Under the pieces are notes generated by a model that was given only the letters and a program-made list of their open reading frames with translations, searched no databases and was not told the DNA's origin. 64,000 nt of DNA from NCBI GenBank assembly GCA_964057225.1, contig OZ059898.1:8060001-8124000 (forward strand). The letters run 5' to 3'. The DNA comes from Auanema rhodensis (Eukaryota > Nematoda > Chromadorea > Rhabditida > Rhabditidae). The translations under genes were made by a program, and so were the position numbers. Positions 13,601 to 28,600 of this stretch are shown in pieces; positions within the stretch are counted from its first letter, which is position 1, and each line of letters begins with the position of its first letter.

Positions 13601-16600
13601 GCTATTTATGAGCTACTATAGCTGTTGGATTTTTAATATGAAGCCATGTGGAAAATTATCTTAAGTTAGATCTCATTAAAGTAGCCAGTGCTTACGTATT
13701 CATTGAAGTATCAGAACAATTCCCATATCAAGTAGCATATTAAAAGCATTGAAATAGTGACTTATTCTTTAATAAATTAAATGATATCATTGTTTTTCTA
13801 TTATTGCTGCTATATTATTAGAACAGAGATATAGTCAATGCAATAAGAAGAGGTCTTTAAGAACTAAAAATAAGATGAAACCGTTTTTTACTTATGTGAA
13901 AAGCAGATCAATGTCCTTTGCTAAAGCGAAATGACGAGGAAGGTTCATATTATGCTATCGGTTCACTGAATGTCTATGGATAGTTTTAAGTGGATTCGTT
14001 TGATAGTTTGCCAGCAACACAAGGAAATGACCTCTGACGCATTTCATGCTTGAGTTCATGCCTGTACCCCATCAATCCAGCCGGACCACACATGCACGTT
14101 GACTGGATATATCGTGATCTTTTGCTTATGCCTTACTAAATATAGCACGCGTCAGGTGGCATGTAATTTACATGACGCCGCTTAGATTCACTCGCTCATT
14201 CGCTTACAAATATATTTTGTTCTTTATATTGCTACATGATGCTTTGACACTGTTTTATGAACTTAGGCTGAAAAAGAGCCATGGATCAGACTGGTCCTGT
14301 TTGGTAGCCATTGGCTAATCTTCTAGTTGCTAACATGCCACGCCCATCTTGTTTATTGCCTCCTCCCCTTTCACGCTTAAGGTTCAATAGTCAGGCTATA
14401 TTTTAGGAATATTAAGACCATATATATTTTTATTATAAAAACCTTGATATTCCATAAGTTCTATTTTTTAAGTTAGCTTTATTAATTTTCTATATTTTTA
14501 TGATCGAAGCTGCTTTAAAAATTACATTGTGTTTTTCAATTTACATATTTGAAAGCTGTGACTAGAGAGTGACAAGTCACTCATATTTACAACTAGACTT
14601 ACTCAATTTCATTCGTGCTTTTTCAACTTATGGCTCTTGTTGTCTAATCAGCGCTCAGTTATGTTTTCATCGACTCCTGCTTCTACGCTTTATGCTTGTC
14701 ATTTGTTATTCCACCTGGGATGCTTTCTTCGATATCTGCCTTTTTCGCAATCACAAAGTTATTCATTTCTCTTTCATGTTTCCATTTATTGAATCAATTT
14801 TTTCGTAACTACTTTTGATATATATATATATAATGATTGTTTAAGCCATTCATACAATATTTAATATAACTAACGTACTACCTTTTTCTCTCTCATTGTG
14901 TTCATTCTAACCTCTTTTTGCAGTCAATCATGTTTTCTCATCAACAGTTGATCTATTATTAGTTTTCAGCTCATCCACATCTTTCAGGCGCTATTTCCTT
15001 TTTGCTGTATCTTATTGTTATCTTTTCTGCTTGTCTAACTTTGTTTGTCTACATATTTTTGGCACTTGCTCTTACTCTACCTCACTCTATCATCCTCTTT
15101 ACTATGCCTGGACTTTTTTGAGGCGGGGTTTCTGCGACCCTTGTTGGTCACTAGATGTTTACCTTAATGATCACATATGTCAGTTCTCACCCTACTCTTG
15201 CTTGTTGATTCAATCACGTTTTTTGGGAACTTGGATGGTTTTTCTTACTTATTGACCATTTCATGCATTTTTAATTTTTTTCTTTCTTGTAGTTGCTCCG
15301 ATTTGATCGAAGATTATTCCTTTTTCTTCTGAAATGATCATATTCCCTTGCTTGCCATCTTTGTTTATAGAGTTTCTTCTTCAGATATATGTGAAAGTTA
15401 TACGATTATATTCTAAACTATTCTCATTTCTCACATGTTGAATCATCTTCCTCTCTCATTGTGATATCTATTTAAGATTTTCGTTTTTTTGTTCATCTTA
15501 ATATATCTTATTTGGTGTGTATTCTACTAAGTTCTCACTATCTAATCCTTTTATAGTCCTATTGTAAAATCAGCTATTGATAAGATACTTTAGTTTCATT
15601 ATGAATCGTTCGTGACATCCTCCAATTAATAGTTCAACGTTATCTCATATAGCATAATGCATCTGCTATAGTCACCTAGTAGAAAAAAACAGTTGTTTAT
15701 TTTTGACCTATTTCTAGTTTCAGCATTATACATCTATTTCTTCTATAAATTTATTCATATCTGTACATATTTTCTAAGCTACATCTAGTTGAATCTTTTT
15801 ATTCCATTTTCCTTCTTCTAAACAAAGTTTTCACCTGAATTAATGAAATGTATGATTGGTTTCTATCATGCTTTAGCTAACATTTGTCATACAATCGTAC
15901 AGGCATTAAACATGTCTTCCGGCTACGCGTTCATGACCACCCGACTAGATTTTTTCAAAATTAGTTTTCATAAGTATAAGATCGTTCTTCAACGAATTTA
16001 ACTTAGTTATCTATATGTTTAATATCTTGAAAAACATTAGATTTTAAAACAATGATGTATTTTAATTCTTTTTTTTTCCTTCTTGATTTGAACATTTTTC
16101 ATGCGAATCTTAAAATACAGTCTGTATTTATTGTACTCTCCCTCTCACACAGTATGATGTCATCAGTCCTTACTGTTTTTTCAATCCCTCTCTCTTTGTG
16201 TGTGTCATACAGCGCTCAACCTCATGTTATCTTCATACTCATTGTCTATGTTTCATTCAGCTGTTTTATAAATTTGTTTCCGGTATTCACGATTCTCATG
16301 TTCGTATAATAGCCATTAGAAAATTATTTTTTCTAGGGGCTCTCTCTGCAAAGCTGTCACATTGTAGTGGATCTGAAGGTATGCGCGGACCTCCACCGAC
16401 ATGGCAACCGCCTTGTCCGCCAGATAAGGACCATGATTATGAAAATAACTATGAAGATCCAGAAAATTTACAGAAGAATAAAGGTTAGCCAGATAGATCA
16501 GTGGTTTATTATAACACTGTTGAACGGTGGTCTCCCAGATGATTCAATCAATGTAACATTTTCAGATATGTCACGGGAATTACTTTTAAACAGCAGTGGG

Positions 16601-19600
16601 CCACCACCCATGTATAACTCATATGAGCTGTCTTTAAGCCAGCAGGTAGCTCGAATATCGTATCAAATATTTCTATTTCATTCTTTTTTCAGCGCCGAAG
16701 CAAAGCTTCAAGTGCTAATGTTACTGTAGCACCTTTAGGTGAAGATTGGAATACTGATGAAGTAGGTCAAAGAGTGCTTCATAAAAACTCAGAAGGAACT
16801 TATTATATTCCAAGTGTTGCAGCTTCAGGTTTGTATTTATATTTAGAAATTTGTAACGAAATTATCAGCTTGAAAATGTAATAATCTAATGAAATAATTT
16901 CATTTTCACTATTCCATAGAGGTCAAGAACACCATCAAAGTTATTTGTAAAATTATTGCGCAAGGTCCTTCGACCTCTTCTATGCACGAAATGGGAGCTC
17001 ATTTAGTGGCCTCCAACTCCTTGAAGACTTTCTTCTGTGCTTTTTTTTCTAATGTATCGGGAGGGTTAATCAAAAGCTGTCCGACAAATTGGTAACTCAA
17101 TACATGAGGATCAAGTGTGCCTGAAATAAACCAAATACAAAGTATCTAAAACAAAAAATATGTATAGCTTTTTGTAATACCGACTACTTGACTTCAACTA
17201 ATCATGTTTTGAATACTGTATTGATATTTAATTTTTTTAAAAGAAGTCTTTTATTTCAGAACATACAACAACATCAACATTATCACCATGTTCACATATG
17301 CGGTACCAAGATCAGTAAGTTTTATGAGCTATTTTCTTGTTTATAGCATTTTAATTCTTATTTATATGATACTATTGATATATAATTGTTTCGAGCTTCA
17401 CCCACTAGCAAATAGCTGTTACAGTTTCGTCGTAATTGCCATCGAATGACCGCGTTCGCGTGGCTCTTGCGCAATAGCCTCACGGGATCAATTACCTTCT
17501 GGCAGTTGTTCTCCTAATCCGGTCTTCCTGTAATTTCTAGGTTATATCTTTTGATCAAGACGAGCTTTAAGAAGCATTCAATCCGAATAATTAGTACCTA
17601 TAATTTACTGTTCATTGTAATATCAATATAACTATATTTGTAGTTATGATCAGTTTATCATATATGCATCTAGTGTTCATATTACGTAGCAGGGTTTTAC
17701 CGCTATAGAGTACTTAATAAGTGATATTAGGCTATTGGTTGAGATTATGATTGGCACTTGAAGCAAAAAATTGTTTTAGGTGATGAAATCTTGTACATAG
17801 GGTGCTATATTTTATTACGCACTTCTATCTTTTGTTCTTTCTGTAGTTTGTACTCTAGCAATAATAATATTGCGAATAGGACTGCTGTGGGGGTGAACAA
17901 TTTGAATATACACGCATAACATGCTTCTTTCGTTATTACCACTTAAGGGTAAAGCTGACAGAGCATGTGTTGCTTGATGATGTTTCTTTTTTACTTTCTG
18001 TTTATTTCTCTTCTCTCTATTTTATTCCCAGTTTATGCACTGCTCTTGCTCTTCTTTGAATAAACCAGAGAAGATGCAACAGCAAGGAAGGACTTGAGTG
18101 AATCTTGATGTTAATCAAGTGCTCTTCAGGGTGTGAGGTTGCTTTCTGGGGTACTGCATCTCGGCAGATTTTCCTGTGGCATGTATAATTAATCGGACAC
18201 ATCGCCTAAGAATATGCAAGTAGCTTTACGGAACAACAATCTTCGCGTTTCTCCTTTACAGACACCATCTGGCGCTCTCTCGCATACACATTTGCGCATT
18301 CTCTCTTTTACATATGCTTTTTGGTCAAGCTAAGCTAACTTCTACATGAAGTTTTATTCAATTGAGCATTTTTCAAAGTTCTTTATGTAAATATTCGTAA
18401 CTTTCCTTTTAATGCTGACTAGGGGAAAGGAAAGATAAAGCAATGAAATAAACAGGTTTATTGAGGCTGCCGCAGGATTAGATCGGCTAAGTTATGAGAA
18501 GGCACGACGGCTACCTTTACTTTCAGTGTTTCACTGTCTTCGTCTTCTCCTAGCGTGACCATGGGTGTCCTCTCCAATGTTTTGGTTCATTGACCATAGT
18601 GGGCGCGCATCCTTTTTCATCGTGTCTCATCTTCCATTCTCATCGTCCCCTCTGTTTCTCATCTAGTTTCATTGTTTTGTGTTGCGAAATAAAAGAAAGA
18701 ATATATTAGAAGGGGGAATATCAGAATGAGCCACAGTCGGGGGATAGAGAAGCTCCGAAATCGAAAAAATTATTCTAGATTCTTTGATACTATCATACTT
18801 ATATTAGTGAATATAAACTTGATTTTATGTCATACAATTCAAGCATATACAAAACGACTCAAAGTGAGATCCTCTGAGAATTGAGCACATAGTCTTTTCG
18901 ATCTCAGCTTTTCCTCCTGCCGTCTTGTAATTGTTTCACGCTGGCAATATTAAGATCAATTAGATCTGCTCCTTAGATTACATGTTTCGTTAGTCCAATT
19001 TTAGTACGTGGTACCCGGCTAAGATCTGTTCTGAGGGGGGGTCAGGGAGCAGCTGTCTGCGTAAAACAAATAGGCTTATCCATGTGCTGATTTCCGTAAC
19101 TGACTATTTCTCATTTAACTATACCTCCTGTTCTTCCATTTTCTTGGGATATCTTATCCGTGCCCCGCCCACAAACTACTATAAAGAACCGCCGATAAAT
19201 CTATGAGGTTCTCTAAAATTGTTGTATGATCATAGGTGGTAGAGTATAAATTTAGCCTAGATAGAGATTGATACGTCTCTTTCGTATGCTTCATTTGACT
19301 TTGCTAGCTCTTATAGTCATACTGCATTTTGAAAGTCTTAAGAAAGTATTTCCGTTGAGTTCGCTATATCCATATGTGTTGACTTACTCAATTGTTGGTC
19401 AAAGTCTATTTAGAAATGTGAGGGTGTTCTAGGGAGCGCCTTTTATTGTCTCATTGCCATTGGATGAGAAAAGAGTTCGAAATTCAGTGGCGCTAACTCA
19501 TCCAATTTTCTATCTTTGCTTCTCTCACTCAATATTCTAGATTCTTCAATATTATTTTTGAATCAATGATTTTATAAAGAAGTTTTTGATACCTTAGCTC

Positions 19601-22600
19601 TTCATTATTGGTTTTCTTCTTACTTTAACTCATTTTCTTTTTATGCTCTCTAATCTCCTCTGAAATCCTATTAAAAAGATTGTAAAACACATAGTATAAA
19701 ACTAGCTGTTCATGTAGTTCCGGTCCTGATTCCTCTGTCACTAAATTCTTTCATTTATCTATGTCTGTCCATGCCATCATAAACTTTTAATCAAATCCCC
19801 ATTCAATTTGTGGTGGCTGTTGCAGTGCTGGCTATATATGCTCGTCCACACGATGGGAGCCATCTGTATTCTCAAAAGCGTTATGTCTCCTTTATCCATA
19901 AAATTCTTCATGAAAGAAAGCTATCCGTAGCCGCGAAAGAAGGATTGACCTTCATTCACTATCTATATTCAAACGGTCTATTGCTTGCATTCAATAGCTT
20001 CCATAATTGGTTTAGTTTACAAAACAATGAAGCTAATACTGTTCAAAGCTTGAAGCTTATTCTGTATAAGTATGTCGATGAAGTGGTGCGCTTTCTGACA
20101 ATATTCTCAACTTCAATTCCCTTAGAAATAACTTTAGTTTCAAGAGATATTTAATCTTTCCTTATCTTGACGAATTCTATCTGGCACCAATATTCCAGCT
20201 GCCATCTGCTACACCGAAACTGCAAACTAGTCCTACGTAATGAGGCCCTGAGCAGTTCCAAAGCATATCCAGCTCTTTTATACTTTATAATTTTGCGCAA
20301 TGCTATCTATTGCTGTTTGTTTGGCTTTTTATAGCAATAATATGGATACTTTATTGTTTGAGTTCAATATTGCTAACCACATGATGCGGACCTTCGCTTT
20401 TCATTTGTATTTCAATAGCTTTAATCACATTCATCCTTTCCTGGCTAATACGCTTCATATAGTTGTTAGCTGACTCTTGACGTATCGTTGACCTTGTTCA
20501 CGGTAACGAGAACACTGAGTGATATGTCTACAACTGTCTGAGCTGGGTGTGGTTATAAGAAAATTGAGCTATAGTTTCAGCCAACTGCATTTTGACCTAT
20601 ATGCTAATGAAATTGTTATATGTTTGTCATGCTATACTAAAGTGAGCAGGTTGATATACATGGGTGTGAAATATCTTCTTATTCACACTTTCTTGCAACT
20701 TGAAAGAATATTTAATTGATTAATTCTGTTTCATGGGCCGTTCTGTGAAATGTGTATTAGATTTGTCATATAAAAACTGTGCATTTATAAGATGAATGTA
20801 ACAGAGCGTGAGACAGGCTCAACGTCTTGTTTCTGTTCTCCCAGAACCTAGAGTCCCTAAATGACCTAATTATATGTCTCCTTCGGCTACTCATTCAATA
20901 CGCGGGGCTCGGCTGGAAAGGCGGCTGTCGCCCTCTGATGCAGGTTCTAATTTGTCTCATCTTGCCCATTCTTTACAAACTTCAAGTTTTCACGAACAAT
21001 TTATTCTCATACAAGTTTCTGTTGTCCTTTTCTTGTCACATTTTGTACAATCTTTTTATTGCAGATGCGCAGGCATGTTAGCTTCCTCAGGTCGTGGTAC
21101 ATTAAATAGCTCCAAGGGAGATCCTACTACAGCTACACTACTAAAATATAATAACACAACAGCATCTTTGAGTCGTCCAATTGCAAATAAGAAGTAAGTT
21201 TTCAAATAAAATATTAATTTTTTACAAAACATTATTTAGACGTGCTCCCAAAATGCGAGAGTATCTAGAAAAACGTGAAAAAGAAAGTGCTTCATATCTG
21301 AGGCCTTCTATTTGCATGGCATCTCTTTTAGTTGCATTATTAATTTCATTAGTCATTATAGTAATTTTACTTTGTGAGTTCTTTGGAAATTCAGTTCAAG
21401 TTCTATGAAGTTCTATTTCAGTTCGAAGTCCTCATTATGTATATTCTGAATTATCGCCTGCAGCTACACGGATTGTTCCCGATTCGTTGTCCGTCGATGA
21501 ATCTCAGTTACGACCTTTGCCAACAGTAGTTGGAATCGGGGAACGGATCGAAGCGGATATTCCTCCAAAGCATACTATAACAACGTAAATAATATTAATT
21601 ATTATTAATATTTTATAACCTTTTCTTTATAGAGAAATGTTTGTATCTCGACCATCAAGAATTTTATTTAACGTCACTCTTGGTGGAGGAGCTCAAATGG
21701 TTTTATTAGGCCGTCATAGTGTTCCTCCAACACTTTACATTCATGATTTCTTTCGACCCTTAAAAGCCCAACAGGTATACAATCAAATGATTCAAAAATT
21801 GTAATCGCATATTTAGCCTTCACCCCGCTCTTCAAGTTCGCTAGAACCTAATTCAGGGCGCGTTAAACGTATGACTTCCATATCCGATATAACTGTAATT
21901 ATTTGTAATCTTGTGATAGATAAGTTAAACAACATTGTTTAGGATCCCAGATCAGCTGTTGCTGAAGAGTTTTTGTTGGAAGGACGTTGGCATCTTATGT
22001 TAATCAATGAAAGAAATAGAATCGAGCCATTTATTCTAACGATCACTGCAATTAATCCTGGATCGGGTACTGGAGCTAACACTTCTCCGGCTGGTTCATC
22101 ATCAGCTGTGTTCGGAAGAGAAAACAATCAACGTTGCGAAATGGATTGCAGTGGTCATGGAGAATGTATCAATGGCCGATGTAAATGTGTCAGTGGCTAT
22201 ACTGGAGATATTTGTGAAGATGGTTAGTAATTTATACTCATATTTTCTCAACAATGGAGCGTTTCGCTGACTTAAAAAAATTTTGTTTTTCAGCAGTTTG
22301 TCCTCTGATTTGCAGCGGAAACGGAATTTTTTCCGGAGGTATCTGCATATGTAACGCTGGATTCAAAGGAAAGGTGAGTTATCTCTAAATTGCTTTCTTA
22401 TACAGTTATATGGGTTAAGGAATGTGACATTAGATTCAACTGGTGCGAAAAACCTGATTGTTCGGGAAATGGAAAATGCTCAGCAAACGGAAAATGCCAT
22501 TGCAATCGTGGTTGGAAAGGAGAATTTTGTGAAGAACGTGATTGTATTCCGTCTTGTTCGAATGGCGGCATATGCGTTCAAGGCTCATGCTATTGTAAAG

Positions 22601-25600
22601 ATGGATGGAGTGGATTAGATTGTAGTCGTGGTGTAAATTTTAATCCCATTCCAAAAGACACAACTCTTAACAAGCATAAGGTGTCGAAGATTATTCAAAA
22701 CCAACAACCACCTCGTTCAATGGAACATCGAAAACATTATACTCAATCTGCTTCATCAAGTACAAAACAACAAATTGTTTCAACTACTGAATCTACCTAT
22801 TCTACAACAACCACAGAGCTTCCTTGCTCTGCACAGGGTCAATATAATGGCAAGATTTGCGTGTGTAACCCTGGCTGGACTGGTCCCATCTGCTCGGAGA
22901 GTACGTGAACGTTTGACGAAATAAGATAAAATATTTTTTTACAGAAACATGCTCACACTGTGTTAACGGGCTTTGTACTAATGGCGAATGCATTTGTCAA
23001 TCTGGTTATTCTGGAATTGCTTGTGATCAAGCTGCTTGCCCAATTGGATGTGAAGATCACGGCGAATGCTCTGACGGTGTATGTCAATGCAAAAAAGGAT
23101 GGAACGGAGATAACTGTTACTTGGGTATAAATCAATACATATTTGTTTTTCTAACCAAAGTTTTTATTTAAGAAGGATGTCCTCGTTCATGTAGTGGTTA
23201 TGGTGAATGTGCATTTTCATCTACATCTCATATTTGGACTTGTCAGTGCCAGCCGGGTCGTACAGGAGCTGACTGTTCCATTTCCATTGAGCTTGATTGT
23301 CACGATGGCCTAGATAACGATAGCGGTATTACTTGGTTTTTCAATATGAAAAATGAATGGTATCTTTGTTCAGATGAATTAATTGACTGCGATGATCCTG
23401 AATGTTGTAATGCTGAAGCATGTCGTGATCAAGGAGCTTGTGTTTTTTCTGCTAACCCTTCAGAGGTTCTTCTGCGATTGCCTGGAATTAAGAACGCTCC
23501 CTTTTCGCAAAGAATTGCTTTCATTTATCAAAATGAGATTCAGAAATACGCAGACCCTGCCAAGTTCAATGATAGGTATTTCAAAATAGCAGTATTTTTA
23601 TTATATTTGTTTGTAGCCTTGTCTCGATCGTTCGTGGTAGAGTAACATGGAATGCTGGTGCCAGTGGAGCATCAGCTTCGCTTCACGATTTTCCTCTGCC
23701 TGGAGTTCGAGTATGTTTCTCGAAGCTATAGAAAATTTCAATTATTGACTTTCTCAATCATCTAATGTTTTATTTCAGGTTTCTGATGGCAAAACACCAC
23801 TCTGGGGTTTTACACTAAGTAGGCTAGATGGCGAATTTGATTTAGTTGTGAACGGTGGCCAAACAATTCAGCTTCGTTTTCAAAGGAATCCATTCTTGGT
23901 AATAATAACGAAAATCGGATAACTTATTAAAAATCTCTTCTTTTCAGAAAGTTATTCGTAATGTTTTTGTGCCTCCAAATGAAATTTTCCATGTTGGTGA
24001 TATTCACATGTACACCGAGAAGGTATGTAATTTTGGTTATCCATTGTCGGTTTTTTTTCCTGTCTATTATTTACGGATCACTGATGTATCTCGTATGTAA
24101 CAAAACCACGAAACCTTAATCGAATAACGTTGTCCTTAGCATGATTGGCTAAATTGCTGGTCGGATTGTCGCTTCATAATAAACTGAAACGGCGGATTAG
24201 ACGGCGTATAGAGATAAGTATAGCCTACAAACAACTATTTCTTGTCTTTTGCTGTGTGCTCCTAAGGTACCAAATTCTTAAGGTCAAATGATTGTTAGGT
24301 GTTACTATTTGATTTCTATATAAGAATTGCCTTGTCTTTTATTAACGAACAACTTTTAGTCACCTGCACCTCGACCTATCCGCCAAAGATCTCAATGCGA
24401 AACATTCGGTCGTTCTTCTGTTCTGAATCCAATTGTTCGAACATCTCGTGATTTTGGAAGTGATGGGGCTATAAGATCTGGCTTACTCGTCGATACTCGA
24501 AGTTTTGTTAAACGAATCAAACTACCGGGATCCTCAGCACATTTGGTCTACGACTCATCGCGCGTTTCATCAGCGCAATCATGGGTTGTAATGGGGCTTC
24601 TGAATGAGCAGGTTGACCCAGATCTTCGTGTTATACACATTGAAATCAATGTTGCTGGTAGACAATTTGAGGCTCGGTTCGTATTGCAATCTTATATAGT
24701 TATATATCTTATGTCTTCAGACTTGCCCCTACTTCTAATTTAACGTATACCTGGGCTTGGGATAAACAAAATATTTATCGCCAAAGTGAACATGGTCTAA
24801 TTAATGTACACAGTAAGTTTTTGTTTTGACTGATTTTTGTTGAATATGCAAATTTCAGTTCGTATCGGATATGAGTATAAGGAATGCGATCGCCAGAATG
24901 AGATTCTTTGGTATTGGAGAACTGTTCAAACAGAAGGAGCTGTTGCTCGAAATTTGGAAGGAAATGCTTGGTCTATTAATATTCATCATTATCTTGACTC
25001 AGTGAACAGTATGGGACACTTATTATTTTTTCTATTGCTTAATACTTTATTATAGATGTGATAGAAATGGGAGATGGTGGAAAACGATTTTTAACTGAAG
25101 GTATTCGAATGCTGGAAACTGTTGTAGGAAGCACTGCCAAAAGAAGTGTATCTTGTACGAACTGTACCTCTATTAATGCCCGTGAAGCAACATTATTACG
25201 TCCTACTGATATTGTTGTTACAAAGGATGGTTCTTACTTTGTAGCTGATCATGATGTTATACGGCATGTCTCAGCTATTAACGGAGCTGTGACAACAGTT
25301 TTACAATTGAGGTAACTATCGAATATTTTAATAAAACATTGCTAATGAAATGTGCTGTAGTGCTGCTGATACTTCTCATTCCTATCAAATGGCTGTCAAT
25401 CCTATAGAAGACGTTTTGTACGTCTCATTATCATTTACCAAACAAATTTGGAAAATTGTTAGTGTTGAACCGACTGACATCTCAAATAATCATTTGGTAA
25501 TGAAAAAATGTTTTAGTAATTGTATACGGAATATTTTATAGGTATACGCAGGAGATGGAACAGCTTGTACTTCTCATGACTCCGCATGTGGCGATGGTGG

Positions 25601-28600
25601 GTTTGCTATTGATGCACAGCTTATAACTCCAAAAGGAATTGCTTTTGATGCTCAAGGAAATCTTTATAGTAAGTACATTTTTCTTTCATATTTAACGAAC
25701 ATCTTGTTTGCAGTTGCTGATGGAAGAAAAATCAGAGTTGTTGATACATCCAATATTATTCGAACGATTGTTGATTCTTCTTCAAATACTCGTCCTTTAT
25801 GCGTTCATAGTAGATTTTCCATTTCATCTTTACAGGTAAATTCTTAACGATGATTCATGACATGCTTTATCTTTTTTAGCTGGAATGGCCAACATCTGTT
25901 TCTGTACAGCAGAGCACAGGGCGGTTATTTGTATTGGATTCCAATGCTGTTTATGAAATTGAACAACAAAGTTCAACAGCTCGTGTTGTCGTTGGAAATT
26001 CACCTACATGTCTATCAAACTTCAGTTTTTCTGTTTCGTTTGTGAAAGATATTTCAATAACTGAGTCTGGATCTTTGTACATTTTGGAAAGTGATGGAAA
26101 GCATGTCAATCAGGTTTCCAATTATTGTTTTGAATTTAGCAGCTAATCATCGAAATTCAGGTTCGAGTATTATCTCAAGATGGAAGTTCCCTGAAGCTTG
26201 TCGCTGGAGGCAGATCAGCTTGTGGTTGTGACATACCTTCTTGTGAATGCGACGATACTACAACGCTACTTCCTGCTAACCAAGCTCGCTTGAGCACCCC
26301 TATGGCCATAGCATTAACAGCTAAAAGTGATTTACTTATTGTTGACTCGGGAAATGCCAAAATTAAAAAAGTATCCCAATCGTCAGCTAGTTATGACCCT
26401 TTAAAGCGTTTATATACAGTTGTTGATGTTAATAGACAAGAGGTTTTTATTCTAAAGTTGTAACTTATATTTAACGATCTCGATTTTAGATGTATGCATT
26501 CAACCGATATGGTCTTCACGCTTGGACTCAATCTCTCATAACAGGAAAAGTTATTTATAATTTTACTTACAATGTGGATACAAGCTTGGGTCGCCTTTCA
26601 TCCATCCACGGAGCTGGGGAGCTACTTCTCAGAATAATTCGTACTAATGAGACTCATATTACTATTGAAACACCGTCTGGTCAAAGAACAACACTCATTC
26701 ATAGTTTATATGATGGAACTGTCGATACTATTCAAAGAAGTGAACATGGTATTAACCTTAATTATGAATAGATGCAATTTCATGTTTTGATTTCTTGTAG
26801 GACCAATACGTCTTCGTTACCAACCAGGTGGTTGTCTATTGAATCAGATTCAAGATGAATCTTCTATGACCATTCGATATGATAAATTTGGTAGAGTTCA
26901 AAGTGTACGTCAAGACGGAGAAGGTTTTGATGTTAATACCGAAAAGGTAAATTTATTTTTTATATGATATTCGCTCAAATTTGCATAATTTCTTCAGATA
27001 ATCGATGGTCGTTATGTTGCTAATGTATACAGGAACGGCAAACATTTCGCTTCTTTGGCAATGGATGAAGATGAATTCGCTTACGAAGATTCATCATTAA
27101 CTAGATTGAATTCATTAGATGATGGTTATTTGATTTCATATAATAGTATGACAACATTGCTTGACTCTTACAACCACCCTGAACATGGTGAAGCATCTAT
27201 AGTGAAATCTAAATTATCTGTTCCCTCAACAAAGGTTAGTTTATCTTAAACATTCTCTAATATTTATATAATTTAGACTCCCTCTCGCCGTGAATTAACA
27301 TACCGATTTGACTGGAGACCGTTCATTAAAAGAAATTCGGAAAAGCGTGTAGCTGAGGTTGGAAAACGGCCTAGGGTTAGTGGACAGATGAAAATGTTTT
27401 GCGGACCTACTATATTGTTAACTTACTAACACTTGAATTTGATTAACTCGTTTGACAAACTAACAGGTTTTTAAACATAACTTAGGAATGCATTCTCGAT
27501 CCTATGTGTCCGTGATTCATAACACAACTGTCCAGTAACTGTTTGAGCATAACAGTACTTTCTTTGTTAGAAAGATTAGTTCAGAGTTAATTGTATAATT
27601 TATTTAGATCAATGGTGTAAATACGTACTCTGTAGCTTTCGATCGTGAAACATATAGCGATGTTATTCGTGCTCGATCAAACGATGCTGTTCTTATTATT
27701 ATTGGATATACTGATAGTGGTGAAATATCATCTATAACACTACCATCTTCCGAAGAGTCGATTCGTCAAACTAACGTTGTTAGTAATCTGAGCATCAATT
27801 ATGATTCTCTTTCTCGCAGGTATTGAAGTGTTGAATACTAATTTTGTATAATTTAACTTCGCAGAAGTGAAATTGCTTGGGGGAATATGACGATACAAGC
27901 TGCGTATGATAGGCAAAATCGTGTAGTTGAATACGTACGAATGAAAACATTGTCTATGAGATTTTCTTATCATAAAGATTATCGTCACCCTATAAGTGTT
28001 GAATTGCCTGGGAATCTAAAGTATACACTCAAGGTTTGAGTAGTTCTTTCTCTTCAGAAGTTTTATATCCTAATTTAGCTTGATTCTCGTGGTCGTGTAA
28101 AAGACATAACTACACCGATTGGAGAAGTCCATTCTTTTAGTTCTATTCCTATTGGTCAAGAGAAGATTGTTTTACGACGTTATCCATTTACGAAGAAGCC
28201 GTTTCGACTTGCTCTAGATGCTGACGATAATGTCTGTGAATTCGCGTCTGCTGATGATATGCATCATTATGTGGTTTCAAAAGATATTTATGGAAGAATT
28301 GAATCTGTATAATTTTTTTAAATTGCTTCATTTTGATTTTCGCTTTTTCCAGGTAATGTGTGATAGCATACTAACTACCTATTCTCGTGATTCATCTTCT
28401 AAGTTAAAGCTTATTGCTTCATCTTATCTACATGCTAATTACACTTGGCAAGGACCTCTGCTCAGCAGCGTTTCATATTCTCACATACGAGAGACCGGCT
28501 ATTCTGCTTCTTCCTTCTCTTATGAATATGACGACATGTTCCGGCCCATCTCCATTCACTGCACTATCCATGGCATAGCCATCGAACCGATACGAATGGC

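Noticed and set aside
19810..20154. 114-codon open frame in a large teneurin intron
   Set aside because: No splice sites keep it in frame with teneurin, no recognised domain is present, and frames of this length are expected in several kb of intron.
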